Shown: positions 50,348-62,699, counted from the stretch's first letter. The stretch: 64,000 nucleotides of DNA from Solenopsis invicta (GCF_016802725.1 NC_052666.1:22039497-22103496); one strand, 5' to 3'. Notes: generated by a model from the sequence alone, not told the origin. Numbers and translations are program-made.

Positions 50348-51397
50348 GCAATGTCGCTGCTGGTTTCGAGTTCTTTCCATGGTGTGTGGCACGGCACGGT
50401 ACGGTTGTATATCGATCTCGTCTCGCGTTTCTATCAAGCCGTACGACGTGAGCGTTTATTTTGGGACGGATATTTTCCCCTCGTGTCCGAAAAACGAGTA
50501 TAATGAAGAAACGTGATTGCCGACAGTTTTATAATCGGATATCCGTGCGCTGCGAATAACGCAGAAATCCGAATGATTCCGTGATTTGCTTCTGGTGGTA
50601 TACGGTCAAATATAGTGGATTTTCGTGCGCGCTTTCAATGGCAATGGTTCACGAATGTATTTAAATTTCAAAATTGCTTTATTACATCAAGATAAGATGG
50701 TTACATCGTAGCAGCCTTTCAAACTCATCTCGTCTCGTAAAGCATACAGCTTTTGCGAGTTTTATCAAAGGATCTCTTCATATCTTTTCTCATAGCTACA
50801 TTTTTTCCAGCTATATTTTTTGCTGTTACCTAATAAAATAGAAAAATTTATAATCTATTCGTAGTAATCTACTAATGTGATTCGTAAAGTGCATTAACAT
50901 GAATGCGTAATTAATTAGAGAACGTAAATATTCACGAGATTCAGAAAAAATATTGTAGGAAAACAGTTTTACGTTTTTTTTAAATCATAAAATATCATTT
51001 TATATTCATTTTCATATTTTACATTCATATCGCTCAAAATATCATGGAAAAACTTCGCATAATATTGATTATGTATGCGATGATAACAAACATTTTTCAA
51101 AAATTGTAAATGATGGTTTCAACAATGTTGCCTTAATCAAAACAATTGATTGATTTTGAACGTTGGAAAACTATTTTTACAAGCTCTTTTGAATAACAGA
51201 TAAATTATGTATGCGTTTAATTTGCTCATCATGCTATGCGAAGGAAAACATATATTAAAATTTAATATTAAAAAAAAAAGATAAAGTAAAGTCCAAATTG
51301 AAAGATTGACAGAGTATGAGATTTTAAATTTTGTTTATATGGATCGTTTCGAGAACAAATTTATATTGTCATCAGTTTGTCATCGTTCCTGTTTCAG

Positions 51398-51542
51398 CTT
51401 ACATCGATGCGATGGGAATAATCGGCGGATCGATGATAAAAGCCCGGTCGGGGCTTTTACAAGCTGCTCGTTTAGCTACGGGTTCCAGCGACGCTCATAA
51501 GTTGTTCTCCGTACTTTGCTAACGTGTCGCCGTAATTATAAG
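51398..51542 (+). other. Candidate cassette exon, 145 bp, with perfect hairpin
   Basis: A classic acceptor (CATCGTTCCTGTTTCAG, ending 51397) and a consensus donor (AAG|GTAAGAAT, intron from 51543) bound 145 bp of GC-richer sequence set in AT-rich DNA. All three frames contain a stop. The longest, entered at the second or third base, reads YIDAMGIIGGSMIKARSGLL and continues to a TAA about 20 bp before the donor. It carries a perfect 9-bp stem with a 5-base loop at 51437-51459 (TAAAAGCCC/GGGCTTTTA). A poison-type cassette exon, a non-coding exon or an untranslated exon would fit; the translation is not one I recognise. Confidence 0.45.
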
Positions 51543-52126
51543 GTAAGAATGCATCATCCCGTTCTACATTCCTCTAATAGACGAGCGTTATGCTGAGCTA
51601 ATTTAACGATGCGAATTTTATCCAGAAACGCGCGTTTCGTTCTCGGTTTTCGCGACGACGTGACGCAGCCAAAAATCACAAAAGTGCATAACGAAGGACG
51701 GTCGTGTCGAAAAGGCGAAAAATTCAACGCACCTAGACTTGGTTCTTTTTTTTTTTTATACCGCCGACAGCGTACATTAGCCGGACGTTAGCGTCAACCA
51801 TTATTGCGCGACTCGGTTTTCTGAAAAATTTGCGGTGCACCGTCGGTGCGCTGCGAGTAAATGCCGGGGACTGTACGATGAAAGGTTCCGGTGGGACGGT
51901 GCGGCACGTATAAACCGTATTAATCCGCATAGTGCGCATCAAGGCGACTATTTTTCAAATAAATCTGAAAATTTTAACTGTTATCGAACCTTTTTATATT
52001 GGGGGGAAAAATCGTGAGTTTTCATTAAAGATTTCAAACTTTATTAATTTAAACTCGAAATTAATTAAGCAAAAGAGAGTTTCAAAAATCAGAAATTGAG
52101 CTATTGGATAAAAACTCGATTGAGAT
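51543..52126. other. GC patch then AT-rich DNA, no gene
   Basis: CpG-rich sequence to about 51.95 kb with overlapping chance frames on both strands and a T12 run at 51746-51757. Nothing else was recognised. Confidence 0.45.
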
Positions 52127-52380
52127 GTTAGATAAAAAATAATTTATTAGCACGTAATCGAATTAATGCGGTTTCGACTTTATTCAATCATCATCAGCCG
52201 CTAATGAACCGAAATGTGGATACACATAATTAATTAAAAACAGTAAAATTGATTAAGTATGTATATCTACATTTCGGTTCATTAGCGGTTGATGATGGCT
52301 GAGCAAAGTCGAAACGTACCGCATTAATTTGATTATACGTATTAATAAATTATTTAACATTTCAAGTTTTCAATCTAGTT
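52127..52380. mobile_element. Long palindromic element, arms about 90-105 bp
   Basis: The arms 52143-52236 and 52243-52349 are inverted copies with a 6-base centre. Strongly matched words include AATTAATGCGGT, TTTCGACTTT and CCGCTAATGAACCGAAATGT. Looser complementarity extends outwards to about 52127 and 52380. The right arm has a 4-base insertion beside the GCGGT word. It has no coding frame. A foldback or MITE-type element is likely, and its sharp conservation implies it is fairly young. Confidence 0.65.
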
Positions 52381-53351
52381 TTCTGAACTTTCTTAACTTA
52401 AACTTTATTTCTCAAAAATTTTTCTTAACAAGCAAAATTCGATAATGAAAAGTTTCAACTCGGGATTTAGATTTAATTACTTAAGCTTCTCAAAAAGATG
52501 CTGTTCTGTATTTAGCTAATTAATAATAATGTGGCTTAGGTGCACAGAATACCGACGAGACAATGACGTTCTCCTTCGAGAAAGTCGCCATAGAATTTTG
52601 CGAATTTTTCATTCCCCGCAAGACGAACCGTCGTACAAAACCTTCTCTACTATGCTCTCGTCCATTCCGGAAGTAGTCGTTCTAGAAATGTGGGCACGTA
52701 AGCGCGGCCTATGCACGTGGTATGCACTCGTAAGGGGGATGCGCGTCGCATGCGGTGAATAACCCTTGAAATATCACCGAGACCTTCTCTTCTGGGACAC
52801 GTGCGGAACACGGTCACGTTTTTCTGACCACGACGCGAGGAGATGCCGCCGGCCTCAAACGCGCCCACGATCGAAAGTAACGATTTGCACCGTTTATCTC
52901 TCAATGCATTTATTCGTCGAGTCGATATATACAGGACCATGGCCTCCGTTCTCGGAAAAGGACCAACCCGCCGGATCGATTTCGGTCATTCAGCGATGGC
53001 ATTATCTGCCCTCGGCTCGGTTTAGATGGAAATGGATCCGCTATGGGGCAGGGTGTCGGATTTGTCAGAGGATAGGCGACTGTTTCCGCGAAGAGCGCGA
53101 CAGAAAAAATAATCTCACGATATGTACTATAAATTTGCAGAACACAGACTGCGGTTTATAGCCGTTTAGATTTTGTTAGACGTGATATTGATGCAATATG
53201 GGTAGCATGTATAATTGCACATTAATTAATGTGTAATTCAAAAGTATGAATTATTTCTTGTATTATTTACTTCTCCCCTTTAAAGTTATTTTCTGAAATC
53301 TTTTTATACATTTACGTTTTGTAAAAGATTATTAACCTTCAATGTCCATGA
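52381..53351. other. Gene-free stretch with GC patch
   Basis: CpG-rich at about 52.53-53.06 kb with frames on both strands (plus 52766-53161, minus 52650-52940) that overlap and match nothing known. No splice-bounded exon was found. Confidence 0.45.
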
Positions 53352-54075
53352 ATATTTCGTGTCTGACCAATTTCTCCAATAAAATGGATTTTTTTCCTAA
53401 AACATTGATTCATAAAAGTTTTTTTCTGGAAATTTTAAAAATAATTTAATGTAAAACATTAAATTCGACAAAATTAAAATGATAAAAATGTCGAATATAA
53501 AGATGAGGAAACTATTTTTGGTCACAGCAGACCTTGGTGCTTAATAATAATTTTTATGTGAATTTTATAATTTCCAGCTTATGCAAACTGAGCACCGTAT
53601 ATTCATTTTGAATTTTTGTCACGGAATAAGCAGGTCCAGGTTTGAGAATTCTAGTGTTATTTTTTACAATAAATTCTTTATAGTGTTCTAGAATATTCAT
53701 TAGCATCAGTGTTATTAAGTTACTTGTCAATTTAATTTGTGACATTATGTATTCCGGTTTCAATTTTAGTAAATTGTGTTTCAAAATCGACGAATTTGCC
53801 GCGCAATTTTAAAAAATAAAAAATAATTTGTATAAAATGACAAAAGAAATATTATTAACATCCTGCTATAATAAAAAATGGTTCTCTTATCTTTATGTAT
53901 ATTTTCTTTACATTAAATTATGCTACATTTTATTCTTTTCTAAAAAGAAGTACAGACATTTGTTTTAGAAACTTCACAATATATCATGAACGTTTAGAAA
54001 TTTTTTTTAACTAAACCTTAAATCAACGATAAAGTGGTCAAAAGCGAAATTGGTCCAGTAAGGTATCCTTTTTCG
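53352..54075 (+). repeat. Unclassified repeat, copy B with about 510 bp extra
   Basis: The outer blocks (53352-53410 and about 53912-54075) align with copy A at 49844-50056. The intervening roughly 500 bp has no counterpart there. Either a sequence inserted into this copy or copy A lost its centre. No terminal repeats or target duplication could be recognised at the borders by eye. Confidence 0.5.
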
Positions 54076-54470
54076 AGAAATATTGTACCGTAAGATTAAC
54101 GTAATTCATAATTAAGACCTTTGAAATAGAAACGGGACACAGACGCGTATATACAAAGAATACTTCTCTAGATATTAATATTTAGATACGAGAAACAGAA
54201 CTGTCGAAAGCGCTTAAACGATCGTAATTAATTCTGCACCTGTTTGCATTTATGAGGAGAAGTTAACACGAAGAAACCTAATTCTACCCTCCCGGGTATC
54301 ATAAACACAAGGTTGAATGAGCTTGCACGATAATTTCATCAGCTTACAAACACGAGCGTTTCATTAAAATACGTATCTAAGCACGCATCTGGCTACATGC
54401 GTCCGTTATCCCTTGTTCGGCCAGGAGAACAAATCCAAGTTTTCGCTGACCACTACTGACTATGTAATAA

Positions 54471-54803
54471 ACTGCAAACAAAACTATTACGTGTCCACAT
54501 AGAAGACCATTTAATTTGACACCAGTAAAGAGTATATTATCGAGACTATTAATGTACACAACTATTGGCACAAACATATGCGCTATTGGCAGTGTTTACT
54601 ATATGCAAATTAATTTATTTTACGGTACGAGTGTATTAGATCCGAGAGATTCTAAACAGTATTTTCGCATCGCTTCAACAATCGCGCTATTAACGTTAAA
54701 CGTAACTTATGAATTATCGATGATTTTTGTCAGGTTTTTCATCGGTCGTCGAACTGTACAAGTAAAGGACAGAGATTTATGTCTTTTACGTTCATTCATT
54801 TAA
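54471..54803 (+). other. Open frame with two hydrophobic segments, uncertain
   Basis: About 110 codons stay open in AT-rich DNA. The translation has two membrane-like stretches, roughly residues 20-50 (including LLMYTTIGTNICAIGSVYYM) and 65-90 (including IASTIALLTLNVTYELSMIF), separated by a polar YGTSVLDPRDSKQYF segment. The first ATG (54555) comes 28 codons after the preceding stop. A weak donor (CAA|GTAAAG) is near the end. A minus-strand frame overlaps it (54377-54577). It could be a membrane-protein exon, a decayed receptor fragment or chance; no family is recognised. Confidence 0.15.
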
Positions 54804-54829
54804 GTTTAACAGGATTATCTGCCTGCCCG

Positions 54830-55360
54830 TCGCGCAGGGAAGTTTCGAAATTTCACGATCGGATAATCGCGTTCGCGGAATACTAATGCGTTTAGCGCAT
54901 TCGTCAGGACGATCGGCTGTCGCGCGATCATGCGCGGACAGTGGTGCTCAACGTGACTTTATTTATGCGGACGGCGCCGGCTCATAAATCTCGGCCGGCC
55001 GGGATCGGGCTAATCGGGAATGCAGATGCGTACACAGATTCCTGTGTCGAATGGGGGAAGAAATTTCGAAATTTCGATCAGCGTTCGCTGATGCAACGGC
55101 GGGCCGATACGTCTGTCGTCGTTTCGACTCTGCGCCTCGCATGTTTATTGTCGCATAATGCATGGCATTATGTAAATCGGCGTTTCGGCGCTTACGCATG
55201 TACGCCACGCGAATAAACCGTGTCGATATGTTAATGTAACAATGACGCGCTGCCGCCATCGCATTGGCCGCGTTTATTGCCAAGGTACTTGGATCGCAAA
55301 TGTACGCGACATTCGTTTGCTTTACGAGGATCTGTGAAGTTGGCACGATATTCTGTTAAA
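54830..55360. other. CpG-rich patch
   Basis: GC-rich with frames on both strands (54941-55216 plus, 54963-55346 minus) that are mutually overlapping and unrecognised. It is likely non-coding. Confidence 0.45.
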
Positions 55361-55396
55361 TGAAAAAAGTACACAGAGTTTCTGTGGCACTTTTCA
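55361..55396. repeat. 36-bp hairpin
   Basis: TGAAAAAAGTACACAGA (55361-55377) pairs with TCTGTGGCACTTTTCA (55381-55396) with small bulges around a 3-base loop. It may be a decayed foldback element. Confidence 0.45.
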
Positions 55397-55446
55397 TAGT
55401 TTCAGAGTTCCTTATAAAAATAACGAAGAATTCTGCAATTTTTATT

Positions 55447-55473
55447 CCCCCCCCCCCCCATTTTATGGGGGGG
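55447..55473. repeat. C13 run with facing G7 run
   Basis: Thirteen C (55447-55459) are followed seven bases later by seven G (55467-55473). The runs can pair with each other across an ATTTTAT loop. Such tracts are prone to slippage and sequencing error, so the exact length is unreliable. Confidence 0.7.
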
Positions 55474-57425
55474 CCATAAAAACAAAAATGATAAAATATG
55501 CTAACTTCGCAGATCCAACACGACACCTTCTCTAAAGTATAAGAAAATAATAAATATTAGTACAATTGATGAGAGTTTCAGTTAGCATTATCAGAGTTCT
55601 AACGATGATTGCAAATAAAAAAAAACATTTACACGATTAATTTCTTTTTGCACTAAAATATTAAACATATCACGACAGTAAGGTTAGGTCGAAGGTCGTG
55701 CTGCTTATTTGTCTAATATTAGTTCCAGCGACAGTTCTCGTCAGGTCTGGCAGAGTTTTATGCTATACAATTATTTCTAAAAATAGTTCTGGCGATTGCA
55801 TTAAAAAAAAATAATTTTTGAATATACGAACCAGCACGACACTTGAACAAAATGTCTTGTATTGCCTATATATGCAATATTTTACGTTAAAAAAAAATTT
55901 TTAATTTCAAAGAAAAAATGCCGGTCCTTTAAAGATTAAAAATACAGACATATTGCAAATGTAATAACTTATAACATATATTAGACGATTTTTTCAAGAT
56001 AGATGCGGGATTTTATATTATCCGTTTTAATACAAAGATAAAGATAGGATTATTCAGTTATTACGTGGGATATTGCCGTTACCTGCTAAATGATAAAAAT
56101 GAACTGTGAAGAATGAGTTAATAAATTGGAAAATGGTAACGGACAATTGTAGAGACAATTACGTATAAAAACTGAATATCCGAGTTTAATGAAATAGAGT
56201 AAGATGAAAATTGGAAATTTTATCACACTTTAATAAATGTGTAGTATGTCCGAAGCAGAAAGATAATAACCAGTTCGGCACAGCGTAGACTTTGCGCACC
56301 TGTTACTTGTGGGTTTCCAATTAAAAGTCAACTTTCATAAAGAAAGATATATACCGTCTGCATTAATATATACATGTACTTTCTTATAATTGCACACATT
56401 CGTGAAAATATATATGTCATCTCCGGTTCGCTGCATTTAAAATCAATAATGGAATAAAGCCGTTTGACATATTTCAAAGATATATTTTATACATTATATC
56501 GTTTTACGCATTACAGTTAATGCCAAAATTGTGCATACATCATCATCTGCTATTATTGTTCAGCGTATATTTGCAGAATTTAAATGGTGCATCGTACGGG
56601 ACTATCTCTTTCTCTCTTCAAACATCCACTAATCATAACGTACTGGCAGTGATAACATCGCTTTAGCCAGAAACACATTTATCAGTTTCGTTTTATCAAT
56701 TAGTATAACATTATCAAGAGTCATCAACATTGTAGCGCGACGTTTCAACAATTAATTTCGATTGACACCAATCGCGCCGTCTGCCAATTTTATTTCAAAC
56801 TTCACAAAACTCGTTCGACATTTTCGTTCTTGTCTCTTCTGGCAATGGGCAATCACGTTCGCGTTGGGAAGAAGCGGCCGGGCGTCAATTAACGCCAATA
56901 ATGTGAGTGTCGAGGTCGTGGAAATTATTTCCGAGGAGTTATGCCGAATCGAGCCACGCAAAATGATTCGCGTGATTTTCAATTCTCGCCGTATATTTTC
57001 GCGACTCGCGTCTCAAAATGATATCGGTCGTGAAATTATGCGACTTATAACGAAGTTACCGCTACTTTTTCGAATATTTCATTAGTTTCTCTTACGCGCG
57101 CCCAAGCACGTTTCATCCACTGCAAACGTCGGCGCTTGCATCTGCGAGAACCACCGATTTGAAAGCGATATGGTGCAATGTACGCAACACGTGGCGATAT
57201 CGTTTCTCGACGTGACATTTGAATATTTATCGAGCGTAATGCTCATCGAATACCTACATCGAAACGCCAGATGAGATTTATGACAAATGGTTAAAATTCA
57301 TGCACTTCCTCAATTTGCATCGGACATGTTTTACAAATGAAAGGGAGCCAATCTGACGGCGGCACCCTTGGCAGTATAGTAATGTTGCTTCTAATTCATT
57401 ATACTTAAATATTTACACAGATGGG
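55474..57425. other. Gene-free stretch
   Basis: AT-rich to about 56.75 kb, then moderately GC-richer. The frames at 56762-57085 (plus) and 56752-56982 (minus) overlap and are unrecognised. Nothing else was seen. Confidence 0.5.
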
Positions 57426-57453
57426 GAGAGAGAGAGAGAGAGAGAGAGAGAGA
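57426..57453 (+). repeat. (GA)14 microsatellite
   Basis: Fourteen uninterrupted GA units. GAGA tracts can also bind GAGA-factor-type proteins in insects, but there is no other promoter feature beside it. Confidence 0.85.
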
Positions 57454-58463
57454 TCATGTTTTTGATGTGATTTATCAACGTCTTGAAATTTAATTCACGC
57501 ATAGCAAAAATAAAATTTTTCTCGCGCAACGTCAAATTAATTATTTTGTTACAACGAAGAGTCTCGGCATGGTAAAATGAACGAGATCGTAATTTCGTTT
57601 TACGTCGGTGTTAATTTCTGTTACAGCGTACATAGTCAAACGACTCTCGTTACGGTCCCTTGTGCCCGTGACATGTTAATTACCCGTAATACCGCCACGA
57701 TCTTTTCGTGATTATGAACGGTGCAGGATGTTAATATTACAGCGCATTATAATAATGTACATAGACCCGCCTGTTTGCGGAGTGTTCACAAAAGCGACTT
57801 CGCGTTTGTGACGCGTATACCAGCACATTTGACAGCTGTTTCAGCTGTTTAACGAAATAAAATAGGCGGTTATCGAAATGCTATTCTAACATTTTGCGCT
57901 ACGTGTTTATGCTGTTCAATTTACGGGAATTTCATGGCTCGAAGAGCTATTTTTTTCTAAAAGCTATACTTTATCGGATTAATATAAATTACGCTAAAAA
58001 TCTTGCAACGGCAAATTAGTGATTTAATAGCTGTTGAAGCAAGTAATTTATACGCGCGTACACACGCGGACGTTTTATTAGATTAAAACTTTAAATTCCG
58101 AATCGCTGATATGAAAGATCTTCCATGTGTATTTAAGGTCAACCGAGAATTGCACTACGGTCGTGAATCGTGAACTTCTTAATTTGCATCCTCCATTTCT
58201 CTAGTTTATTCAGAGAAACTCTCGAAAGGCGTCACATCTCGTGTTACTTCACTGGCAGTAGTAAAGCTGGTCATAGACTGGTGTTGCCCGCTCATCAGAT
58301 TTCCCAGCGGAAAAAGAAATTCAAGGTAAAATTTCTTGAAAACGTCTAGCCTGTGACGCTCGTTTTAGCATCCCTGCAGATGGTCGAACGTTACTTTCCT
58401 AGTCGATTACGTTTTCTCGTGTCTCTTCGCGAGACACGAAGTTGTAAGATTGTCGGATAAAGA
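57454..58463. other. Gene-free stretch
   Basis: The composition is mixed, with no credible frame. Acceptor-like CAG sites at 57626 and 58380 lack convincing donors. Confidence 0.5.
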
Positions 58464-58494
<31 letters not shown>

Positions 58495-58542
58495 TTGGGG
58501 GATGAGTAGCGACGGCGGCGGCGGCGGCGGCAACGGCGGCGG
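58464..58542 (+). repeat. GA and CGG microsatellites in a purine-rich block
   Basis: About 11 GA units (58464-58486), interrupted GA, then (CGG)6-CAA-(CGG)3 (58513-58542). The following sequence to about 58.7 kb stays G/A-rich. On the minus strand the frame through it is Arg- and Ser-rich low complexity. CGG tracts commonly lie in 5' untranslated regions, and this block may mark one. Confidence 0.7.
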
Positions 58543-60410
58543 ATGAGATGGTCGAGGGTCGCGAGAAATGACTTTTCGTCCCCCGAGGATATCTCCACTC
58601 CCGGAAATATGGATATAGGCAATTAAAATTACGTGACAGCGGAACGGCGGGAGAGGATGGGGAGGGTTACTGCGATGAAGGGGCGAGAGATGCAGCGTTG
58701 CGAGAGAAAACGAAGGGAGTAATGATGGGGCGACGGTCCTTCCACTTCGAACCCACTTTACGTCCGTCTGCGCGAAGATCGTGGCGGAAGCGCATGATGG
58801 AGAGCGAAAAGGAGTCGCGGAAGGATTTATCGTCCCGGCGCACGAGGTGCGCCGGTGTGACCTAGAATTATTGCTTTAGAAGAGCTTCGTCGTTCCCGAC
58901 AACGAGGACGATGGCGCGACGATGACGAGGATGGGAATGAGGACGAGGTCGGACTCGACGATCGGCTCGATCCCGTAGAGACAATCCGTTATTTTCCGAT
59001 GGCGAGCGCGTTGTCGTTTTTTGATACGTCACGTTTCGCCCATAGTCACCGGCTGCTCCGTAACAAAGTTTCTCGCCACTTGCGGAAAATTGTTTCTCCG
59101 GATATTACTCGTGCCGTTTTAAGAACAATCTTCAATCTACATTTTTATGAGGTGTATCGTATTAATAGACGGAGCTACCAACACTTTTATGTAATTATCT
59201 AGGAGTAACGACGTGACTGTAACTACGAATTTTAAATTAACAGAGGAAAACCTCCTGTGTGTTGTGAAAAAAAAAAGAAACAAAAATTAGCACGTTGTAC
59301 ATTGGAGTTTGCCTTCGCCTCTATTGTTGATCTCACTCTGTGAGAAATGGAATGTAGGATAAAAGGCGAAAATATTCGCGCCGCTTGTTGCTTGTGAAAT
59401 TGAATTATCTACATTGATATGCCTGTTCGTGGGATCAGAAAAGACGCGACCCTTGAAAATTTCCGGCAAAGCGCCCCTCAGAAAAGAATTCGGCTGACAA
59501 GCGAATTCGTTGAACGCTCAGTTGACGCATGGTCGTAATTTCTGTTTGGTGTTCCAGTCAATGTCCCCGGTCGAGAAAGCGCGAGGCGCTGAGGCAACGT
59601 GAACTTTGAAGCTGTCGAAAAGTTTCTCCGGGATTTTCTACGAATGCCCCGTTCCGCGAACTGCGACAGCTCGCAGTCGCGGATCGAATAGAAAGAGACT
59701 CCGCTTTGTCGAGAATCTGATGCAGACAGCAGTCACTCCGCTATCCGGATGGAAAACTCTTGAGCCGGGCTGACTTGCTGACTCTAGCGATCGCGGGCAT
59801 AAGTGATATTTAGCCGCTTCAAGTATCAACTCCGAGTTGTCAACTCCGTCTCACGCGTCGATAAGTCGGAAAATAGAATTCAAGCGCGCGATACATCGCG
59901 AATTGCGCATAACGATGTACATTACAGTGATATAAAGGAGGATTTTCAGAGATGTATTTTTATGCTGAATCGCTATTCGGCATGGAGTTCCGCCGGGGGA
60001 ATCATATAGCGTCCTATCGATTCTAACGATATTCCTCGAGGTCAGCCACGGCTCTGAGATGTGCTCCGCAGCATTCTCCCGGTCCAGCCGATGTTTATTG
60101 AACGTCTCGCGTTCTTACGACGTCGTTAACGATAACTCCTTCCCTCGTGTCGGCTATCCGCCATTTTACCGTGCCATAGATGGTTATTGTATTATTATTG
60201 GTCTCCTTGAATGGCTCATTGCCCGTTTGTATCGCTCATATACTATCTTTTTTTTCTCTTTCATGTTTCATCTTGGTAAACAATTTGTCTAGACGGAATG
60301 TCTCAATCGCTAAATAGAAAAGTTGCTGAATTTCGAACGCGACCTCCGATCGATTAACGAGGTACGGAACATGCTTGCGGGATCATTAACATATTGATCG
60401 ACATAGCCGG
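58543..60410. other. CpG-rich mixed stretch
   Basis: GC-rich to about 59.1 kb (GACGAGGATG-type repeats near 58.9 kb), AT-richer, then GC-rich again at about 59.44-60.24 kb. The frames at 58999-59202, 59803-60009 and 60059-60292 are unrecognised. A TATAAAGG at 59931 lacks a supporting initiator. No gene is supported. Confidence 0.45.
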
Positions 60411-60437
60411 CATATGTGTGTGTGTTCGCGCGCGCAC
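60411..60437. repeat. TG and CG alternating tract
   Basis: CATATGTGTGTGTG is followed by CGCGCGCGCACG with one TT break: alternating purine-pyrimidine DNA that could adopt the Z form. It is a simple-sequence tract. Confidence 0.6.
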
Positions 60438-62287
60438 GGAAATAAAGTTATCGCGAAAGTTTGCGACAATTTTGAAACAGCAGGTTTTTTTTGCTCTCCG
60501 GGTACAGTAATTGAGAGGTGGTAGGCAAATTGGCTCGATAGCCGCTAGCGCTAGATTATCACGCGACTGGTCTGCCTCGACGCAACATTTTAAAGCGGAT
60601 ATGCCCGCGTTTTGCGCGTGAAATATTCGATGTGTGATACGTCTCGCGAACACGTCGCGTTTCTTGCGCCGAGTTTTTTTTATAGCTCTAACGCATTTTC
60701 CATTGAATATCGAATTGATTGAATTCAGTTTATCACGTTAATGTCGGAACTCACAAAAGCTATTTCTATCCTGTTGATTTTAATTTGACGTTAGATTATT
60801 TTTAAGATAAACGACTGTAGCAATCTCAAAGTTTTCTTTCTTCACAATTTATTAGATGCTTTATTATGAAGATCTTCAAATGCATTTTATTCCTGACTCT
60901 CCGTTTGGCGTCCCGACGACAACGTAATTCCCTTCCTCGGAGAAAGCTTTGACGCTGATCCCGCGTATTGATTCCTCCAGCTTGGTTAAAGGTTACATTG
61001 ACGACGGAAATTTCGATGGATTTCTGATCCACGCTCGTAAAGGTTTATTGAGACTCCGAGGACCGATAACGGATGAAAAGGAAGAAAGAAATGTCGGTTT
61101 TCCTTTTTTTTTTGCGTCCGTGCACGCGACGCGATGGGAGATTCGTCATCCTTACTCGTGTCCCTCTCGCTACTTCCTCGTCATCCCATATTACTTTTTC
61201 GTCAAGCTCAATCTCGTTCTGCTCTGTCGACATTTTTGCCGTATGTAGAAATCAGGATTTTGAACTTTATCACTCGTGATCTCATCTTATACGATCGTCA
61301 TACGGTCTCCTTATGGTCACCTTACGGCCGTAACATGAGAAGGATAACAGAATTGAATAGGATAGGATGTAGTATTTCAAACAAACTCATCACGTTATCG
61401 GCGACATCAGTATATATCCACGATTAGAATCTCTTGGAATGTCTAGGTATTTATTTTATTATGCAGTTATTTCTATCATCATTCAAAGTAACATCGCGAG
61501 AAATATTCGTGCAACTTAGAGAATAATTATCAAATTGCGAGGAAATAACTATGGCTTTCACGTCTAACAATCGCAAATGTTTGAGGTATAAGTATAGAGC
61601 TTATGAATTTATTATTAATTTTATGAAGTCAAATTTGTGTACGTAAATTGTTACTATAAATATATTATACCGTGCGCGCGGTATCTTGGATGTTAGAAAT
61701 TTCATGAAACATCAAGTCCACTCGAAATTGTGCTAACATTATCAAAGGGGGCGCGTAAGCAAAGAAAACGCGATGATAGAAAAGTAATGAAAGGAGCAGA
61801 CAGGTTGCGAAAGGAATAAGATAAATCTTGAAACGGGAAATCGAACGCTCTGCGTTCCTACCTTTCTAATTAACTCTATTCTGCAACAAAAACAGCTTCA
61901 TTAGGAGAGAACAATGCAATTAAGGGCTTCCCCAGGAGGATAAATGCGGATCAACGGCAGGATGGGTGGATGAGACGCGGCCTTGTCTGAGAAGCATCCG
62001 TCGTTCCTCCGTTATCGATCAGCAGCAAGAAAGGGTGAACACCCCATCGAGAGTGCTAGCACCCCCTCGCCGATGAATATTCCGCATAAACAATCTGATT
62101 CGACGAATTTCACAGACGGCGTCTCTCAACCCTCCTTGATGTTATCTCTAACCCTCTTTCTCTTGCGTCTCCCTTACTTATCTTCCAGTTGTTTTCTTTT
62201 TACTTTGTAGTCGCTGAACTTCAATCAAACCGATTTCTTCAAACAGAAATTAAACGTTCAAAACACGTTCAAAAAAATACGATGGTA
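60438..62287. other. Gene-free stretch
   Basis: The composition is mixed. Frames at 60949-61427 on plus overlap one another and minus-strand frames without recognisable domains. A small CG-rich stem (ATACCG/CGGTAT) lies at 61668-61685. Confidence 0.5.
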
Positions 62288-62311
62288 TTTCTCTCTCTTT
62301 CTCTCTCTCTA
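62288..62311 (+). repeat. TC microsatellite
   Basis: An interrupted CT/TC tract of about 24 bases. Confidence 0.75.
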
Positions 62312-62699
62312 ATTAAGATTTTCAAGTTACAAATGCATTACGAATATCTTTAATTAAAATTTTTTTATTATACACATATACACATATTTTTTTTATATTT
62401 AGATTAAAATCTTACTGGAAAATATTTGTGATGAGATTAAAGCATTTATCAACTCACAGGAAATAGGCTGTTATTTATGTCATATACATATCGAATATTT
62501 TTCTTTACGTACCTAAATGGGAGGAAAGAAGAAAATACTGTTTTAATTCTGCTGTCTGCAATCTTGTCGCGCAAAAATCAACCACACTGACTTTTTTCTG
62601 ATAATATACTCATACACACGCACACATCGTGTGTTAGACAGAAAAAAAAACAAGAGCAAAGTGCTTCCGCTATTGTACTCTCTTTCCTATTGAACGTAA

